Of a stretch of DNA of 30,935 nt, positions 30,443 to 30,935 are shown in pieces (within the stretch, counting starts at the first letter, position 1; every line of letters begins with the position of its first letter). The translations under genes were made by a program, and so were the position numbers. The stretch is from Bondarzewia mesenterica (lineage: Eukaryota > Basidiomycota > Agaricomycetes > Russulales > Bondarzewiaceae): contig SGPL01000398.1 in NCBI GenBank assembly GCA_004802705.1, positions 1 to 30,935 of the forward strand, written 5' to 3'. Below the pieces are notes generated by a model. The model saw only the letters and a program-made list of their open reading frames with translations, was not told where the DNA came from and searched no databases.

Positions 30443-30935
30443 ATGTCTTCTGCCCCTCGGTCTTTCACAATCCGCGTACCCGCCACCTCAGCCAACATTG
30501 GTCCCGGTTTCGATGTCGTCGGTCTCTCCCTTTCGCTCTACCTCACTCTCACCGTGACCATCTCCGCACCATCCCATTCGTCCTCCTCCTCAAACACTCC
30601 TGCACCCCCAACGCTCACTTACTCGGGCGAAGGCGCCGATGAAGTCCCTCTGGACGCGTATAAAAACCTCACGACGCGCGTCGCGCTCTACGTCCTCCGG
30701 TGCCACGGCATCCCCACCTTCCCAGCCCATCTCGTCATCCACGCACACAACGAGATCCCCTTCGGCCGCGGCCTCGGCTCATCCGGGGCCGCCGTCATCG
30801 CGGGCGTCCTCCTCGGCAGCGCGCTCGGCAATCTTTCCCTCCCACGCGAGCGCGTCCTTGACTTCGCGCTTATGGTCGAGCGCCACCCCGACAATGTCAC
30901 CGCCGCGCTCGTTGGTGGCTTCGTTGGCTCATATC
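30443..30935 (+). CDS. THR1: homoserine kinase, 5' part (cut by window end)
   Basis: Predicted GHMP-family kinase (EC 2.7.1.39) that converts homoserine to O-phosphohomoserine with ATP, the step before threonine synthase. The visible 164 residues show the N-terminal VPATSANIGPGFDVVGLSL and the GHMP ATP-binding loop IPFGRGLGSSGAAVIAGVLL (about residues 110-130), then VERHPDNVTAALVGGFVGS, all typical of the family. A Ser/Pro-rich insertion near residues 44-57 is longer than in yeast. No intron is present in the visible part. The gene continues beyond the window, so its C-terminal domain is not seen. Confidence 0.95.
   Translation, partial: MSSAPRSFTIRVPATSANIGPGFDVVGLSLSLYLTLTVTISAPSHSSSSSNTPAPPTLTYSGEGADEVPLDAYKNLTTRVALYVLRCHGIPTFPAHLVIHAHNEIPFGRGLGSSGAAVIAGVLLGSALGNLSLPRERVLDFALMVERHPDNVTAALVGGFVGSY

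Noticed and set aside
1..30935. CRISPR array, operon, prophage, insertion sequence or biosynthetic cluster
   Set aside because: No spaced direct repeats, transposase, phage or linked pathway genes; the genes are unrelated eukaryotic housekeeping genes.

Overview
The window is nuclear DNA of a filamentous basidiomycete, most likely an Agaricomycete. The evidence is: genes split by many 45-130 nt introns with GTRNGT donors and CTAAY-like branch sites; CT-rich leaders just before start codons; a divergent G-protein alpha paralog; and fungus-only proteins (Mdv1-type WD40 adaptor, Pho80-type cyclin, CBM19-like secreted protein). No bacterial, viral, plasmid or intact transposon features were seen.

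Layout, left to right: a gene-free, partly AT-rich left end (1-1862); a Pho80/Pcl-type cyclin (+, 1863-3878); a 2.7 kb stretch with no firm gene; a two-exon gene for a 79-residue membrane protein (-, 6910-6569), divergent from a roughly 30-exon SPO22/ZIP4-type meiosis gene (+, 7258-12118). This converges on UTP18 (-, 14479-12384). A G-alpha subunit follows (+, 15926-17647), then 2.8 kb with only weak candidates. Next are MDV1 (-, 23115-20409), a membrane protein of unknown function (-, 24410-23480), the Hsp90 co-chaperone p23/SBA1 (+, 24606-25612), a HAD phosphatase of the glycerol-phosphate/deoxyglucose-phosphate type (-, 27364-25869), a secreted CBM19-like protein (+, 28203-29787), and the 5' part of homoserine kinase THR1 (+, 30443 to the window end).

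The genes form no pathway or cluster. They are housekeeping and cell-biology genes: Pho85-cyclin control, meiotic crossover formation, SSU processome, G-protein signalling, mitochondrial fission, Hsp90, glycerol metabolism, cell wall/secretion and threonine synthesis. The window is mostly of interest for gene structure. In the G-alpha gene, reconstruction requires a one-nucleotide exon (position 17502) that supplies the middle base of the invariant Asp codon in the C-terminal helix. Four introns must be GC-AG and a fifth may be. Several exons are 15-24 nt long. Two genes (cyclin and SPO22) carry +1 frame breaks in homopolymer runs, which are either sequence errors or real lesions. All exon models were made by hand from the sequence; family assignments rest on remembered family motifs, not on searches.
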